IMG/VR virus record: IMGVR_UViG_3300023702_000391 | Coordinates: 1 to 28,086 of that record | Direction: 5' to 3' (one strand) | Length of the DNA stretch: 28,086 nt | DNA from: a virus | Shown here: in pieces, positions 1 through 13,000 of the stretch | Layout: each line of letters starts with the position of its first letter | Position numbering within the stretch: position 1 is the first letter of the stretch | Made by a program: the position numbers and the translations under genes | The notes under the pieces: model-generated | Database searches by the model: none | What the model was told of the DNA's origin: nothing | The model's input: the letters and a program-made list of their open reading frames with translations, nothing else

Positions 1-597
1 ACTTTAGATGCTAATGCTAAATCTATAAATCAAGTTAACCAGAACAATGTTAGAACTATGAATCAAGTTGCTACTATGCAACCTCAGTTAGATATGAAGA
101 TTGATCAGCTAAATGCAGATACAGCTACAAAGCTTTATGATGGAACTACTATAGCTTTACAAAATAAAGATAACTTCTATAATTGGAGAAATAAAGCTTA
201 TACTGATGCATTTAACGATGCACTTACCAATAAAGCTAATACATATAATATGAATCAACTTTATGATTACTATAGCATTAACCCAAGTACAGGTGGTATA
301 GTAGAATTCACTGACGATGGTAGAAAGCTTGCAAAAAATAGTTCAGGAAATCAAACTCAACAGTCTATAAAAAACTATCAATATTTACAGGAATTAATGG
401 GTGACAAAGAAGTACCAGAATGGCTTTATAATCAGATTTATTCTACAGATCCAGGAAATTCAGGTATGACTAAGGCACAGCAAGAAATGCTTAATAATAG
501 ATTTAATCCTAATACAAGAGCAGCAAAAAAAGGAAAAGAAATAAAGAGATTATCAAAGTGGGCAGTACCATTTTACAGTGGTAAGATGGGGATGTAA
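1..597 (+). CDS. 3' end of an unidentified phage protein (partial)
   Basis: The reading frame is open from the first base, so the gene begins outside the window. An internal Met at base 58 should not be taken as the start, because in-frame residues upstream (T-L-D-A-N-A-K...) continue the same Asn/Gln-rich style. The visible 199 residues are hydrophilic, rich in Asn, Gln, Lys and Tyr, and have no membrane segment. The C-terminus is basic (R-A-A-K-K-G-K-E-I-K-R around residues 153-163 counted from the internal Met). The gene ends in TAA, 59 bases before the next gene on the same strand. Its place ahead of the cargo-type and polymerase genes suggests an internal virion or structural protein. 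I do not recognise a family, and the function is inferred only from position. Confidence 0.75.
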   Translation, partial: TLDANAKSINQVNQNNVRTMNQVATMQPQLDMKIDQLNADTATKLYDGTTIALQNKDNFYNWRNKAYTDAFNDALTNKANTYNMNQLYDYYSINPSTGGIVEFTDDGRKLAKNSSGNQTQQSIKNYQYLQELMGDKEVPEWLYNQIYSTDPGNSGMTKAQQEMLNNRFNPNTRAAKKGKEIKRLSKWAVPFYSGKMGM

Positions 598-656
598 ACC
601 TAAAGGGTTTATGCAAAACACTTTGTAAACTTATATAATTATATTAATTTCACATC
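598..656 (+). promoter_or_regulatory. Intergenic spacer with possible promoter element
   Basis: This 59-base AT-rich gap precedes the 1136-aa gene. It contains ATATAATTATATTA at 633-646, whose core TATAATTATA is a perfect palindrome. The same 14 bases recur at 24353-24366 upstream of the holin-like gene, the only other sizeable gap on this strand. A weak 5-bp hairpin (596-600 with 606-610) overlaps the preceding stop codon but has no T run. A promoter role is inference, since AT-rich sequence can produce such matches by chance. Confidence 0.3.
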
Positions 657-3600
657 ATGGCAACATATATAAAAGGAGCGGATACGTACTTACCAAATAC
701 TAAACCGTTTACACCGGATTATAAATTTTTATCTACGGTTTTACAAACTAGAACGGATAAGTATAATGCTAACTATAAAGCTACAAATGACATATACAAT
801 AGAGTTGTTTATTCTGACTTATCAAGAGAAGATACAAGAGAAAGAAGAGATCAGTATACAGAACAAATAGCACCTCAGATTGAAAAGATATCTGGGTTAG
901 ACTTATCTATACAATCTAATGTTGACGCTGCCAAAGGTGTCTTTGCACCATTCTATGAAGATGATGTTACAGTGAAAGATATGGTATTTACATCAAGATA
1001 TAGAGATCAATCACAAAGAGCACAGAACTTATTAAATTCTCCTGATCAAACAGTACAAGAAAAATACTGGGATGTTGGAGTAAGGGCTATGCAATATAAA
1101 ATGGATGAGTTTATTAATTCTGATGCTGAAGATGCATTAAGAATGGCGCTTCCTCAATATGTACCAAAAGCTAATTTATTTAAACTTAGTTCTGAGTTAT
1201 TATCTAATATGGATCCTCCGTTAAATATGGAGATGGATAGATTTAATTCATCTAAAAATCCAAATTATAATCCTAATATACCTGAGTCAAGAGAAAATCC
1301 AAAACTAATATATAATACCGATTGGATTATTACTGAGCAAAATGGTGCTTTAGTTACAGGGGCTGCATTACAGACAATTAAAAATAATCTTTTAACTAAT
1401 CCTGCCGTACAAAGATCATATCAAACAGAAGCATATGTATCAAGTATGGACCGGGCTCATGAAGCTGTAAAAAATGGTGTAGCTACATCTATTTCTAATG
1501 GTCAAGATATGTGGGCTGAAGAAACTATAAGAAGAATAGCAACTAATAATAAAGTTGAATTAAGCAATGATCTTGAGTCTTTACGTAAAGCAGAAGCTTC
1601 TGCAGTTAATTGGTCTAATTTCAAAGGGTCAAATGGAATTGTACCAGGCGGACAATTAGATAAATTAAATAAAGAACAGTTATCTACTTTAGAAAAGTAT
1701 AAACTAGAAATTGAATCTAAAAAGCAAATAGCACTAGAAGCGGAAAGACCAAGCCCTACAAGAAATAATCTTCTTAATAAAGCATATAATTTATATATGC
1801 AAAGTAATATTAGTAATGATATGCAAAGTGCAGCACAAGATTGGAGTGCTAGAAATTACACTCGTAAGATGACTGCTAATCCATTTGCTGTTGATGAGAA
1901 GAAGGCTAAGTATGACATGGCTCAAATTAATGCACGTAGTCGAAATCAACTTATCAGAGATAGAATTAATAATGATAGAAAGGATGCTAATACTGTATTA
2001 GACAAAGGTTATAAATATGATAAGGATGGTAATCTTATTAAATTACCATGGGCAGAAGTTTCAAATTCAATGAGCTCGCCATTTAATAAAGGATCCGTAA
2101 CATTTAGTGATCCAAATGCACTAGATTTTAAAACAGAAAATAATAAAATTAATAAAAATGAAGATGTCATAGGTGACTTTTTTGTTGACCATGCGAACGA
2201 TCTAAATACAATATTACCCGTTAAACTTGATGCTATATTTGGAAATACTGAAAGTCCTGGTATGCTTGCAATCTTAAACCCACTTGGTAATACTGAAAAT
2301 GAAAATTCAGAGTATACTATAACTATACCAGGAAAAAATGAATATATATCAGAACCTATAGTTCTTCAAGGTAATATTGCAAGTTTAAAAAGGCAAATAT
2401 TAAATCAAGCAGAAAGCAATCCAGAACTAATAAATAAAATCTATACTCAAATTAAATCTAATTTTACAGATACAGAAAAACTAACATTAGCAGATCCTAA
2501 TTTAACTACTGGTTATAATAAATCTTTATATGCAGGAATGATTAAAAGATTAAACGAGATTGATCAGAAACAAAATGGTATAGATGTACGGGGTCAAGAA
2601 ATACATAAAGTTGCCTTAAATGCTGCAGAAATAAATGATATATCAAATACGGTACAAAACAATAAAGACATAAAAGGATTTATTGATAATGGATTTCCTT
2701 CATCTATTTTTACAAGTGATGGTATGATAGAAAGTTTAGAAGATTATCAGACTAGAGTAATTGGTTTAGTTAAGGAAGGGGTTGCAACAAATTATGATGC
2801 AATTGGAATTGATAAAGGTACAAGCGATAAGAAATATTATAAAGATATGGATCTAAGTACTGGTAAAAAAGAATATTTAAATTTTATTGATGAATCATTT
2901 GTTCGTGAAAACGGGACAACTGGTTCAAGGACTATAAGAGAGTATTCAGATGTTCCGTTTAAAAACGCTAGAATAAGTAAACCAGTTACTTCAATAATGT
3001 ACACTGATGATACAGAAAGGGTAGTTAGATCAGAAAATAAAAATCAACTTGATCCTTTAACTAGACGAAAAGTACGAGTAATTGATGAATATCAAATTAA
3101 ATTAGAAGCAGCTAAAGTTTATAATGCACTTTATAATGAATTGAATGCAGCTCTTCAAGGAAGAAGAGATATAAACACTCCTTCAACTTCATATGCTTCA
3201 TTGTTAGAGGGAGTGCGTGGTGAAACATACTCTAATCTAGGGAATAATCCTGCATTTAATATGCCTGTGAATCCACTTAATCCAACTCCAGGCGCAGTAA
3301 AATTTTTAGCAGACTTTAATAATCAGATAAATGACATGAAATCAAAGGGTATTATTTATGGTGTTGGACTTGGTGATATACAGAATCAAGATGAAAAATT
3401 AAAACAAGATCCTTTAGCATTAGAAGTTCTTGAGGCTTATACACAGGATATGTCTAGTTGGTTAAATCAAAATAGCAGCCCAACATCTTCAAAAAATTCT
3501 CCAATATCTAATATTGCTTATTATCCTGTATATGGTGTAGCAAAAGCAGGTAATAAAAATAGTGCAGCGTATAAAGTAAATGAATTTTCTAACTGGATAG

Positions 3601-4067
3601 AAGGTCAAAGAAAGAGATTTGGTGATGAAAAGGTAGATAAGATAAAAGATGCAGGTGGAATTTTTATTGTATTTCCTCAAGATAATGATCTTAATTCTAA
3701 ATCTAAAAATAATAGATATGACTCTAAAGTATTTAATGATATAATGGCTAGTGGTAGTAATTATAAAAATTATTATGGAGGTAAAGATAATGGAATAACC
3801 GATTCAGGTGAATTAAGAATAACAAGAAATGGAACTGGTAACTATACTATGATACTTACAACAAATGAATATAACCCTAAACCAAGTGACCCAGATAAAT
3901 TACAAAATTGGAAAGAGTATACTAGTTCAACTAGTGGTCCAAAACCCATGAGTTTTGCTAATGATCTAAGGGGTATTGATTTACATGTTGAAGAGTTAAT
4001 TGAAGATATGAGAAAGTTGGAAGCACGAAATTCTAGATTAAGAAAACTAGATCAACAAAAAAATTAA
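657..4067 (+). CDS. Internal virion/cargo-type protein of crAss-like phage
   Basis: A 1136-aa protein with no membrane segments. The N-terminal ~120 residues (A-T-Y-I-K-G-A-D-T-Y-L-P at the start, then P-F-T-P-D-Y-K-F-L, R-D-Q-Y and G-L-D-L-S motifs, then A-K-G-V-F-A-P-F-Y) match a pattern I associate from memory with large proteins encoded just upstream of the giant polymerase gene in crAss-like phages. The rest is Asn-, Asp- and Lys-rich, with no catalytic motif that I can see. The last ~30 residues form a charged helix suited to coiled-coil assembly. The start at 657 follows an AT-rich leader with no Shine-Dalgarno, and the stop is 6 bases before the next start, so the two are translationally linked. 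The likely role is packaged cargo or a structural protein near the portal and tail. The exact role is not determined. Confidence 0.65.
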   Translation: MATYIKGADTYLPNTKPFTPDYKFLSTVLQTRTDKYNANYKATNDIYNRVVYSDLSREDTRERRDQYTEQIAPQIEKISGLDLSIQSNVDAAKGVFAPFYEDDVTVKDMVFTSRYRDQSQRAQNLLNSPDQTVQEKYWDVGVRAMQYKMDEFINSDAEDALRMALPQYVPKANLFKLSSELLSNMDPPLNMEMDRFNSSKNPNYNPNIPESRENPKLIYNTDWIITEQNGALVTGAALQTIKNNLLTNPAVQRSYQTEAYVSSMDRAHEAVKNGVATSISNGQDMWAEETIRRIATNNKVELSNDLESLRKAEASAVNWSNFKGSNGIVPGGQLDKLNKEQLSTLEKYKLEIESKKQIALEAERPSPTRNNLLNKAYNLYMQSNISNDMQSAAQDWSARNYTRKMTANPFAVDEKKAKYDMAQINARSRNQLIRDRINNDRKDANTVLDKGYKYDKDGNLIKLPWAEVSNSMSSPFNKGSVTFSDPNALDFKTENNKINKNEDVIGDFFVDHANDLNTILPVKLDAIFGNTESPGMLAILNPLGNTENENSEYTITIPGKNEYISEPIVLQGNIASLKRQILNQAESNPELINKIYTQIKSNFTDTEKLTLADPNLTTGYNKSLYAGMIKRLNEIDQKQNGIDVRGQEIHKVALNAAEINDISNTVQNNKDIKGFIDNGFPSSIFTSDGMIESLEDYQTRVIGLVKEGVATNYDAIGIDKGTSDKKYYKDMDLSTGKKEYLNFIDESFVRENGTTGSRTIREYSDVPFKNARISKPVTSIMYTDDTERVVRSENKNQLDPLTRRKVRVIDEYQIKLEAAKVYNALYNELNAALQGRRDINTPSTSYASLLEGVRGETYSNLGNNPAFNMPVNPLNPTPGAVKFLADFNNQINDMKSKGIIYGVGLGDIQNQDEKLKQDPLALEVLEAYTQDMSSWLNQNSSPTSSKNSPISNIAYYPVYGVAKAGNKNSAAYKVNEFSNWIEGQRKRFGDEKVDKIKDAGGIFIVFPQDNDLNSKSKNNRYDSKVFNDIMASGSNYKNYYGGKDNGITDSGELRITRNGTGNYTMILTTNEYNPKPSDPDKLQNWKEYTSSTSGPKPMSFANDLRGIDLHVEELIEDMRKLEARNSRLRKLDQQKN

Positions 4068-4073
4068 AAGTAA

Positions 4074-7000
4074 ATGGAAAACGGATCTAATAAACCATTA
4101 GCACAAGAAATTAAAAATCAGGAAAGACCAGCTCCAAGTATAATACCTGAAGGACAGTTTCGTTTTGAGCCTATAGCAGAAATGTTTGAGACTCCTGACA
4201 CTAAATTTAACGACTATTTGATGAGTAGTAGTTTAGCAGCTGACGATTTTTCAGGAGTAAATCAATATAAAACTGATATAGATAGATATGGTATTGATGC
4301 TATGGCATCTTTAGGAGTTGCTATTCCTAGTTTTGCAACAGATACTTATAATCCAGTTTCTCAAAATGTTCCTGATAGAAAACTAAATGCGGGTTCCATT
4401 ATTGATCGTTTATCAGATTTAGAATCTAAACCTTTCTATGAAAAAAGATTATCCCCTATATTTTCTGGAATGAGGCAAAATCAATTTTTAAGATATTATA
4501 ATCATCCAGAGTTTGATAAGTTAGGGTATTCTCCATATTCTAATATGGAAAATTATTATAATGCAAATTCAACTATTTGGGATGATTTTAGCAGAATGGG
4601 TGGTCAATGGATGTCTCTTGCTGGTACCGGATTAAATTCTGTATATGGATCAATGTTTAGTGGTGGTGATTACTTTCAACCAGATACTGAATCAGCAACT
4701 GAGTTTGAAGATATAATGGGCATTGGATCATCAACAAGAGGTGGTGTTGGAGGATTTATAAATAACTTAGCAGCTAACTCTGCATACACAGGAGGCATAC
4801 TTGCTTCAATAGCTATTGAAGAGCTTATACTTGCCGGTGGAGCAGCACTTTCAGGAGGAACATTAACTGGAGCTGCTATGGCAAAGACAGCTGCAAATGC
4901 TGCAAGAGGTGTAAAAAGTTTATTTAGTTTTACTAAGCTATTTGATAGAACAAGAAAAATTTTAGAAAAGGCTAAGCAAATTGATACGGCAAGAGATTTT
5001 TATAATGCTTCTGTTACAGGTGGTAAAATGGTGGTTAATACTTTAGGTAAAGGATTTACACCAAATACTGTAAAAGCATTTCAAAATATGAAGACTGCCC
5101 AGAATGCTGGACAAAATATGAGCAATCTTGCTAAGATGGGTACTGGCTTTGGAGGTTTCTATAGAGATATTAGAGCAGTAAACTTAGCAATGGCTGAGAG
5201 TAAACTTGAATCAGGAATGGTTTATAACAAAGTAATGCAGCAAGGTCTTACAGATGCTAATAACTTTAGTGGAGGGCAGGGTATTACTGATGGAAGAGAT
5301 GTTGCTAATGCAGCTAATCAAGCAGCATTTAAAACTATGTTGGCTAATGCTCCACTTATATATGCTAGTAACTGGTTTGTTATTGGTAATGCACTGGGTG
5401 GTTTCCAAAGAGGTATACAAAGATCTTTAGGTTCTACTTTTCAATCAGGTGTAAATAAAAATATTATAAATACTGCAGGTAAGAAAGTTATAAATGGTGC
5501 AGGTGAAGTAATTAAAAACCCATTTAAATATATAGGACCTGGATTTAAAAGTACTGTAGCAAAAGTTAAAGCAGGTGGAGTTGCAGGACTTGCTGGTTCA
5601 GGAGGTATGGCAATGCTTAACTATTTTGCTGCAAACGTTGCAGAAGGTATACAGGAAATTGGACAAGAAGCTATTTCAGCAGCAACTACAGGTTATTATA
5701 CAGAAATACTAAACAATCCTGCTCAAGGTGGAGAGGCCCTTAAGAATCAAATGATACTATCAGCAATGGGAGATCAGTTTTCTTCACAAGGAGCAGGTAC
5801 ATTCTTGTCTGGTTTCTTAATGGGTGGTTTAGTAAGTGGTCCTCAAAAATTATTTTTTCAAGGTGTACCTTCTATATATAAATTTGGTTTGCAAGAAGCT
5901 GGTATTGGCTTAGCAAGTAAATCTCAGAAAGAAGCATATTCTGAGTATAAGACTAATAGAGAAACAATGATTAATAAAGTTGTTGACTCTTATAACAAAT
6001 CTTGGAATTCACAAGCAGTTGATCCTTCAAGTCTATTTGATTTAAATAGACTAAACTTTATGGTTCAAAAAGAGCTAGCTGAAAATATAAAAAGTGGCCT
6101 TGAAATATTTGGTCATGTTGACAATGCAGATAGAGCTAAGTTCCAACAATATTATACCATGTTTGCTGGTAATGGATCTTATCATTTTAAAAATCAACTG
6201 CGAGGATTTTTAGAACTATCTGATGCAGAATTATCTCAAGCGTTTCCTGGTGTATCTAATAAAGATAAGAAAGATGGTAAGTTAAGAGGGCGTATTAATG
6301 ATATGCTTGTTGGCATTGATAAGATGGAAGAGTCTTATAATAAGAATAAAGATAAATATAAAAATCCATTTGATAGAAGTAAATTTAATCCAAAGACACA
6401 ACAAAGACAGTATGTAGACGAAATGCTTAATGAAGAAGCGTATGAACATGTACGTTATTTATATATGTTTACTAATGATGGATTTACCAGAGCATTAGAA
6501 AGAGCAGATGGTATTTATTCTAAGTTGCAATCTGATCCTTTATTTGATAAAATGTCTGCAAATGATATAACTAGTTTGCTTGATGAGAAATCAATTCAAA
6601 ATGAGATAGATATGTTAAACCTTGAAGTGATTGCAACTAAAGGTGCAACTCAAGGTATTGGAGAATCTAACAAAACCAAAAGAGAAAAAATTAAAAGATT
6701 ACAAGCTATTCAAAAGATTATTTCTGATCCACAAAATAGATTTAAGAATGGAACCTTTAAAAGAAACAAACTTTTAAAAGGAAAGCTTAGAAATGAGTTT
6801 AGAAACTATGTAAGATTTATGGCATCTACTGAGGGAACATTTGCTGATGAATCTAAAATTGATGCAGCCCTTGAGCAAATTGTTGATTATGGAGCATTAA
6901 AAGGAAGAGCACGTGTATATGATAAAGCTATTCAATATATGCAAAATCCTGAAAAATTTTCTGAAATTCAACAAAGAGCATATGAAGTAAATAAAGAAAT

Positions 7001-10000
7001 CTATAATCAGCGTTCTAAGATTACTGAATCAATGGTAAAACAATATGTAGATATTGTTGAGGCAAATGAACTAATAAATCAGTTAGGTAAGATAGGTGTT
7101 TATGCAGCTACAGGGGAAACACAAATGTTTTTACAAACAGGTAATGCTGCATTCTTACAAACCTTTTATGATGATAATGGTAGAGTACAGCCAGAAGTGC
7201 ATACAATATTATATAAGCAAATTCAAGATTATTTAACGGATTATAAAGAGACAAGAGCAGAGCAAGATAAAAAAGACAACCCACAAACCGAAGAGGAAAT
7301 TGCAATTGAAGAAAGTGAAGAAACAAGGTCTTCACTTGATTTACTTTTAGAAAAGTCAGGTATAGACATAAAGATTAATGCAAGCACTAATAGCCCTTTA
7401 TTAGTTAAAGCATTAGAAAGAAGTTATAAAAGCTATAGAGCAAAACAAGCAAGATTAGGTTTGCCTATTTTAGATAGTACTAACTGGATGAGTTCTGCAG
7501 AAGCTATAAATATTAGAAATGTTATTAATGCAATTAAAAAAGTATGGGCATCAGGGCAATCTGAAATTGGTGTAGAAGGAATTCTTGAATTTAATAATCC
7601 ATTAGAATCAGATGTAATAAAAGGTGATATTGGATTTGAAGAGTTTTTACTTGACTCTGAAGTATTAATTAATAATCCAATTATAACATCTATATTAAAC
7701 CAATCAGGAGTTGATATGGCTGATATAGTTGAGAGTCCAGATGTAAAATTAGAAGAAGGTCAAGCTCTAGAAAACACACCACAAATAAAATTCTATAAGG
7801 CGGGTGTTATTGCCGACGTATATAAAATATCTGTAGTAGAGAAAGACACCGAAGAAATTGTAGAGAACTACAAGTTTTTAGATAAAAAAGGCAATGAACT
7901 TTCAAAAGATATTATTGAGTTTTTAGATACTAACTTTGGCTCTATTCTAGCATCTTTCAACGCAAATGAAGTTAAAAAAGTTACAAATGCTTTAGATGCC
8001 TTAAATAAGAACCTTGTAGATTCATCAACATCTTTTGATTTTGATGGAGTATCAGGATTAACATATGGTCAGGTTATATATAAAGACGGTATAAAATATA
8101 TTATTGTTCAAGATCCACTCTCTTCTAAAAAGTACGGTGAGAATCAAAAACTTAAAATAATTAAAGAGTCTGATAATATAGGCCCTATTGCAGAAAGAAA
8201 GGTTTTGTTTATATCACAAGGAGAGTTCAAAGATAAGTTTACTTTAGAGGAAACTACATTTAATTTAATACCAGATTCTGTTACTAAGATTCAAATACAA
8301 GATCTTACTACTTTATATCCACATGTAAATTACACTGAGGGAAGTACGGAGTCTGATAACGTTAATGCAAAAGAAAGATATAATGCTATTCTTAGCATGT
8401 TAACAGCAAAAGAAATAGAAGGCTTACAATTAGTTGTTACTCTTGATTCACAAGGTGGGACTAATACTGGATCATATGCAGTTAAAAATAGAGCTGGAAA
8501 AGTATATAAAGAAGGCAACCCATTAATAGATAGATTACGTAGTAAATACATAGTTGGTATAAGAATACAATCTCCAGAATTAGCTGCATCAATTAATGAA
8601 AGGCTAGAAGAGATGGGTATTGAACCATCTAATAGTCCAGAAGGTGTCTTTGCATATTTGAATAATGAATCTTTTTTAATTAGAGATCAACGTACAGGTA
8701 ACCCTATAGATCCTAGATCTATGACTAGAGAACAAGCAAGTAATGTTATTCTTGCTCAGAAAAACTTAAATGCAGAACAAAAACAACAGGCACTTGAGCG
8801 TGTACATAATGCGTTTGCATTAAACGCACTTGTAGTTCAAACGTTTGACAATTTAAATATAGATGAAGATGTAACTTACATTATGGCAAATTCAAAAGAT
8901 TTACCTTTTGGATTAAATTTAACTCCAGGAGGAGGACAAGTTGCATATGCCAAATCTAGAGAAAGAGTTTATCCTTTATCTATGGATGAATTACAGTATA
9001 GTACTGCAGATCAGGAAGGCAATCTATTTGTATTTGATTTAAAATATGATAGAAAAACAGGTAGGAGAATTTATGACTTTAGTACAAATTTAAAAGGTGA
9101 AGAAAGAAACTCTCTAGAAAATGCAATAGAAGCACAGCTTAAAAAGCAAGATCAATGGGATAATTTATTAAAAGCTGGTAAGGGAACGGATAGATATCTA
9201 GCTATGGTTAGACTGCCCAATGGTACATACGTAAAGGTAAATTTAACACCTAGAAAATTAACAAAAGAAGATTTAGAAGGTGAAGTAGTTAAAAATAAAA
9301 AAACAGGAGAAGCAGAACTTGTAACAACAGGTATATATAGAGATATAGTAGAAGCAGCCAGAAGAATAGGCAATATAAAAGATCAAGAAAAAGGGATAGA
9401 GGAAGCTGATAAATTTAATAAAGAGTTATCAGAAAAGTTATTTTTAAGTAGTTTTCCCGGCAATCTTATAGAGATAAATGTATCACCAAGTGGTACTATT
9501 TATATTTCTTTTGATAATAAAGATGCTAATATAAGTTTGGATATTGGTTTAACTACAGAAGAGGTTAATGTAACAGATAAATCTGCTAAAGATCTAATTG
9601 ATGATTTAGTTGCGAAATTTAATCTTAATGCTGATGTAGAAAAATATAATGCAACTTTAGAAGTTAAAAACTTTAGAGCATCTTTTGCAAAAAATGTATC
9701 ACCTCAAGAAATATATGATAATACTACTACAGAAGTATTAAAACAAGTAGTAAGAAAACAAACTGTAGAAATTTCAGCTAGTTCAGATGCTTTACAACTA
9801 TCACGTGATATAGCTTTTATTCCTAATACAGATAAAAGCAATGAGCTAGAAATAGAATCTGCACTAGGTAGAGATAAACCTACAGCAGCAGAAGCAGAAT
9901 ATTCTGTATCAGATATGGAAGAATCTGAGTTTGAAGAAATGATTGATGAGAATAATTTTGGAGATTATAAAGAAAATATTGAGCATGTTGTAAATGCAAT

Positions 10001-13000
10001 ACTTAGAGGTATAGAGTTAAGTTCACGTGAAAAACAATTAATGAAGAATGATGTCTTCAGCCAATCAGTTATTTTACAAGTTACAAAGCAAGGGGGTCCA
10101 GGTTCATTAGCTATTGAAAAAAATAAAAAGACAACAAAGCTTGATGCTGTTAAAGCTGAGCTAGAATCTCTCAGAGTAAAGTTAGAAGAAGGCCTGACTA
10201 ATAAGAGGGATAAAGCATTAGCTATTATGAATAGCAAGGAGTATCAAGATCTATTAGCTAAAAGAAAAAAAATAGAAAGAGGTGCTAATAAGTTAGTGCA
10301 AGCATCTTCTGAAGCAGAGCGCATTGATGATTACAATGAATTTTTAGATTGGGCAAGCGATAATTTACCAGATATAATTGGTATAGAAGATCTAATAACT
10401 CTTGCTGATAATGGTATTTCAAAAGGATATGAAAGGGTTGGTTCTTTTGTTTTAAACTTAGATAGAATAGCAAATGGTGTTGATGTAAATGGTACTATAT
10501 ATACTAGCCCATTAAGTCCATATAAATATCATGAAGCTTTCCATAGTATCTTTAGAACTGTCCTTACTCAAGAACAGATTGATAGATATAGAAGGATTGC
10601 TAAACCAGAAGTAAAAGCTAAGTATGGGTCTAAATACAAAACAGAATTAGAAAAGTTTAGAAATTCTGCTCAGCAATATCAAGATATGTCTGATATTGAA
10701 CTGGAAAATGAGTTTATTGAAGAGTATATGGCTGATGAGTTTGAGGCATTTAAAAAGAATCCAAGAAGCTCTAAAACAAATACAGAAATAAAATCATTCT
10801 TTACTAAATTAATAGAATGGATTAAAGGTGTACTCTCTAAGTATTCTTCTATGGAGTTACTTACATTATATGAAAACATAGACGCTGGTAAATTTAAAAA
10901 TGCACCTATCCAACTTAATGAGTTTACTCAACTTGAAAATTCTTTAGGTGGATCAATTAGTGTTGCTAATGCACTAGTTAGATATGATACTGCTTCTAAA
11001 GTAGTAGAAAAAGGAGAGCCTGTGGGACAACTATATGTTGATTCAGATGTAATAGATCCGTTAATTAGGTCTATGGCTGGTATGTTTATAAATAGAGTAA
11101 AAGAACTTTCTCTAACTGGAGATGACTATAGTTCTTCTGATATTTATGATGATCTTTCACTTGACTTTATTGTAATGCTTGATCCAGATGGAGAAGCAAA
11201 TAAAGGTTTTTCTGGAGTTAAAAAAGAATATCTTAAACAACTGAATGATGCATTTACAAATTATCCAGAGGATATTAAAAAAGAAGTTTTTAATTTGATT
11301 AATATAATTTCTGGCATGGATCAGGCTAATCAATTAAAAATAGAAAATATTGAAGATGCATCGGGTATAAGAACTACAAGTGACTTTAATAAAGCTGTGT
11401 CTGAAATAGGCGGCTTCAATTCTTTATCATACAAAGTAAGATCATATATAGCAACTACAACTATGGTTGGTACTGATTTCTTTGGTAAAACAGAGTTAAC
11501 AGAAGGAGAGCCTTTAATTGTACCGGTTAAGTTTAATGAAGCCTATACGGCATTGCTTAAATCAGTTTCAAATGAAAGTAATGCTGCTATAATGCTTAAG
11601 AGAATGTACTCATACTCTAGATTAAATCCACAAGGTAAAGCGGTAGTAGATAAACTATTTAATGACACAGGTTTAACAATAGAAGCCTTAACTTCTTCTG
11701 AACCTTTTAAAGATGTTACGGATGGTTCTTTGTTAATTTCAATACTAAAAGGATTTGAAAACTATAAGGTTGATTACTTATTTAATGAAAGAGATTCTGA
11801 TGGTAACTTATTAGTATATACCGCATCTGAAAGAGATGATATTAATGCTCAGTTAGATGAATGGTCTCAAGCATATATAACAAAAAGAAAACTTGCTGTA
11901 GCTAATCCAGAAAAAGTAAAAAACTTTCTAAGATTAACAAAGGATATGAAAGAAGTTATGACATCATATCCAGAAGATACATCTATGGTATATCAAAAGT
12001 CTAGAGAATTTTCTGAACGAATGTTTGATTTAATAGGTATTAGATTAAGTCCTAATTATATTGCTTATAGTATTGCTAAAGTTAAAACAGAAGAAGATTT
12101 AGCAGATAGCCCTGAGCTAAAAGCATTAAAAGACGGATATACAGATGAATCAATTACAGATGAATTACTAGATCAACTATATGAAGGTTTAAGTACAAAC
12201 AGTGATATATTTTCTACTAAGGAAGATGGAATGGCATCAAGACTTACTAAATTAAGTCTTGCAAATGCTAAGATGGATGAAACTATTGGTGCATCTACAT
12301 TTGTAAATCCTAATGGTGATATAGTATATGGGCATCAGTTACCTACGTTCCATTTAAAAACAATGGCTGCTCTTAATAATCAAGCAAAAATAAATGAGTT
12401 GCTCAATGACGAATTCTTATCAAATAACTATTTGCTTAAGAATGAAGCGTTTTTAAATTTATCTAGAGAAAATAGATTGAAGATAATTAGAGTTGCCGGT
12501 AGTAAAATTAAAGAAAAAATTACTGCTGCTGATAATGATCAAATAACTGAAGATTTATTAAATGAATCTATATCAGGAAATAAAGCTACTCAAAGCTTTG
12601 GTGAATTTACCGCACAAGAGTTTGCTATATCTCTTATAAATAATTACACGTCAAACTTTAATAGAAGAACAGGTGTAGTTGAAACAGTAAATGGTAAAGA
12701 TGAACAGAAAGTTGCATTGTCCCCTGTATTTTTAAGAGTAATGGAAGCCGCTAATACAGGAGACTTGGCTTCTTTACCTGTAATAAAAGCAGTTACAAAT
12801 AAGAATGGTAATATTGTTCTTACAGCAGAAGCCGTAAATACTTTTGTAAATAGTATAGAAGCTGAGTTTAATAGAATTAGTGCAGAGCTATTAGCATTTG
12901 AAACTGAACCAGGCAACATTGAAGGTTTTAATAATGAGAAAAGTAATAGAGCAGATAAGGGTAGAGCTTTTAAATTTACTAACAATGATCTTTTACTTTC

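Noticed and set aside
596-610. Hairpin after the first gene as a terminator
   Set aside because: Only 5 bp, overlaps the stop codon and has no T run after it.
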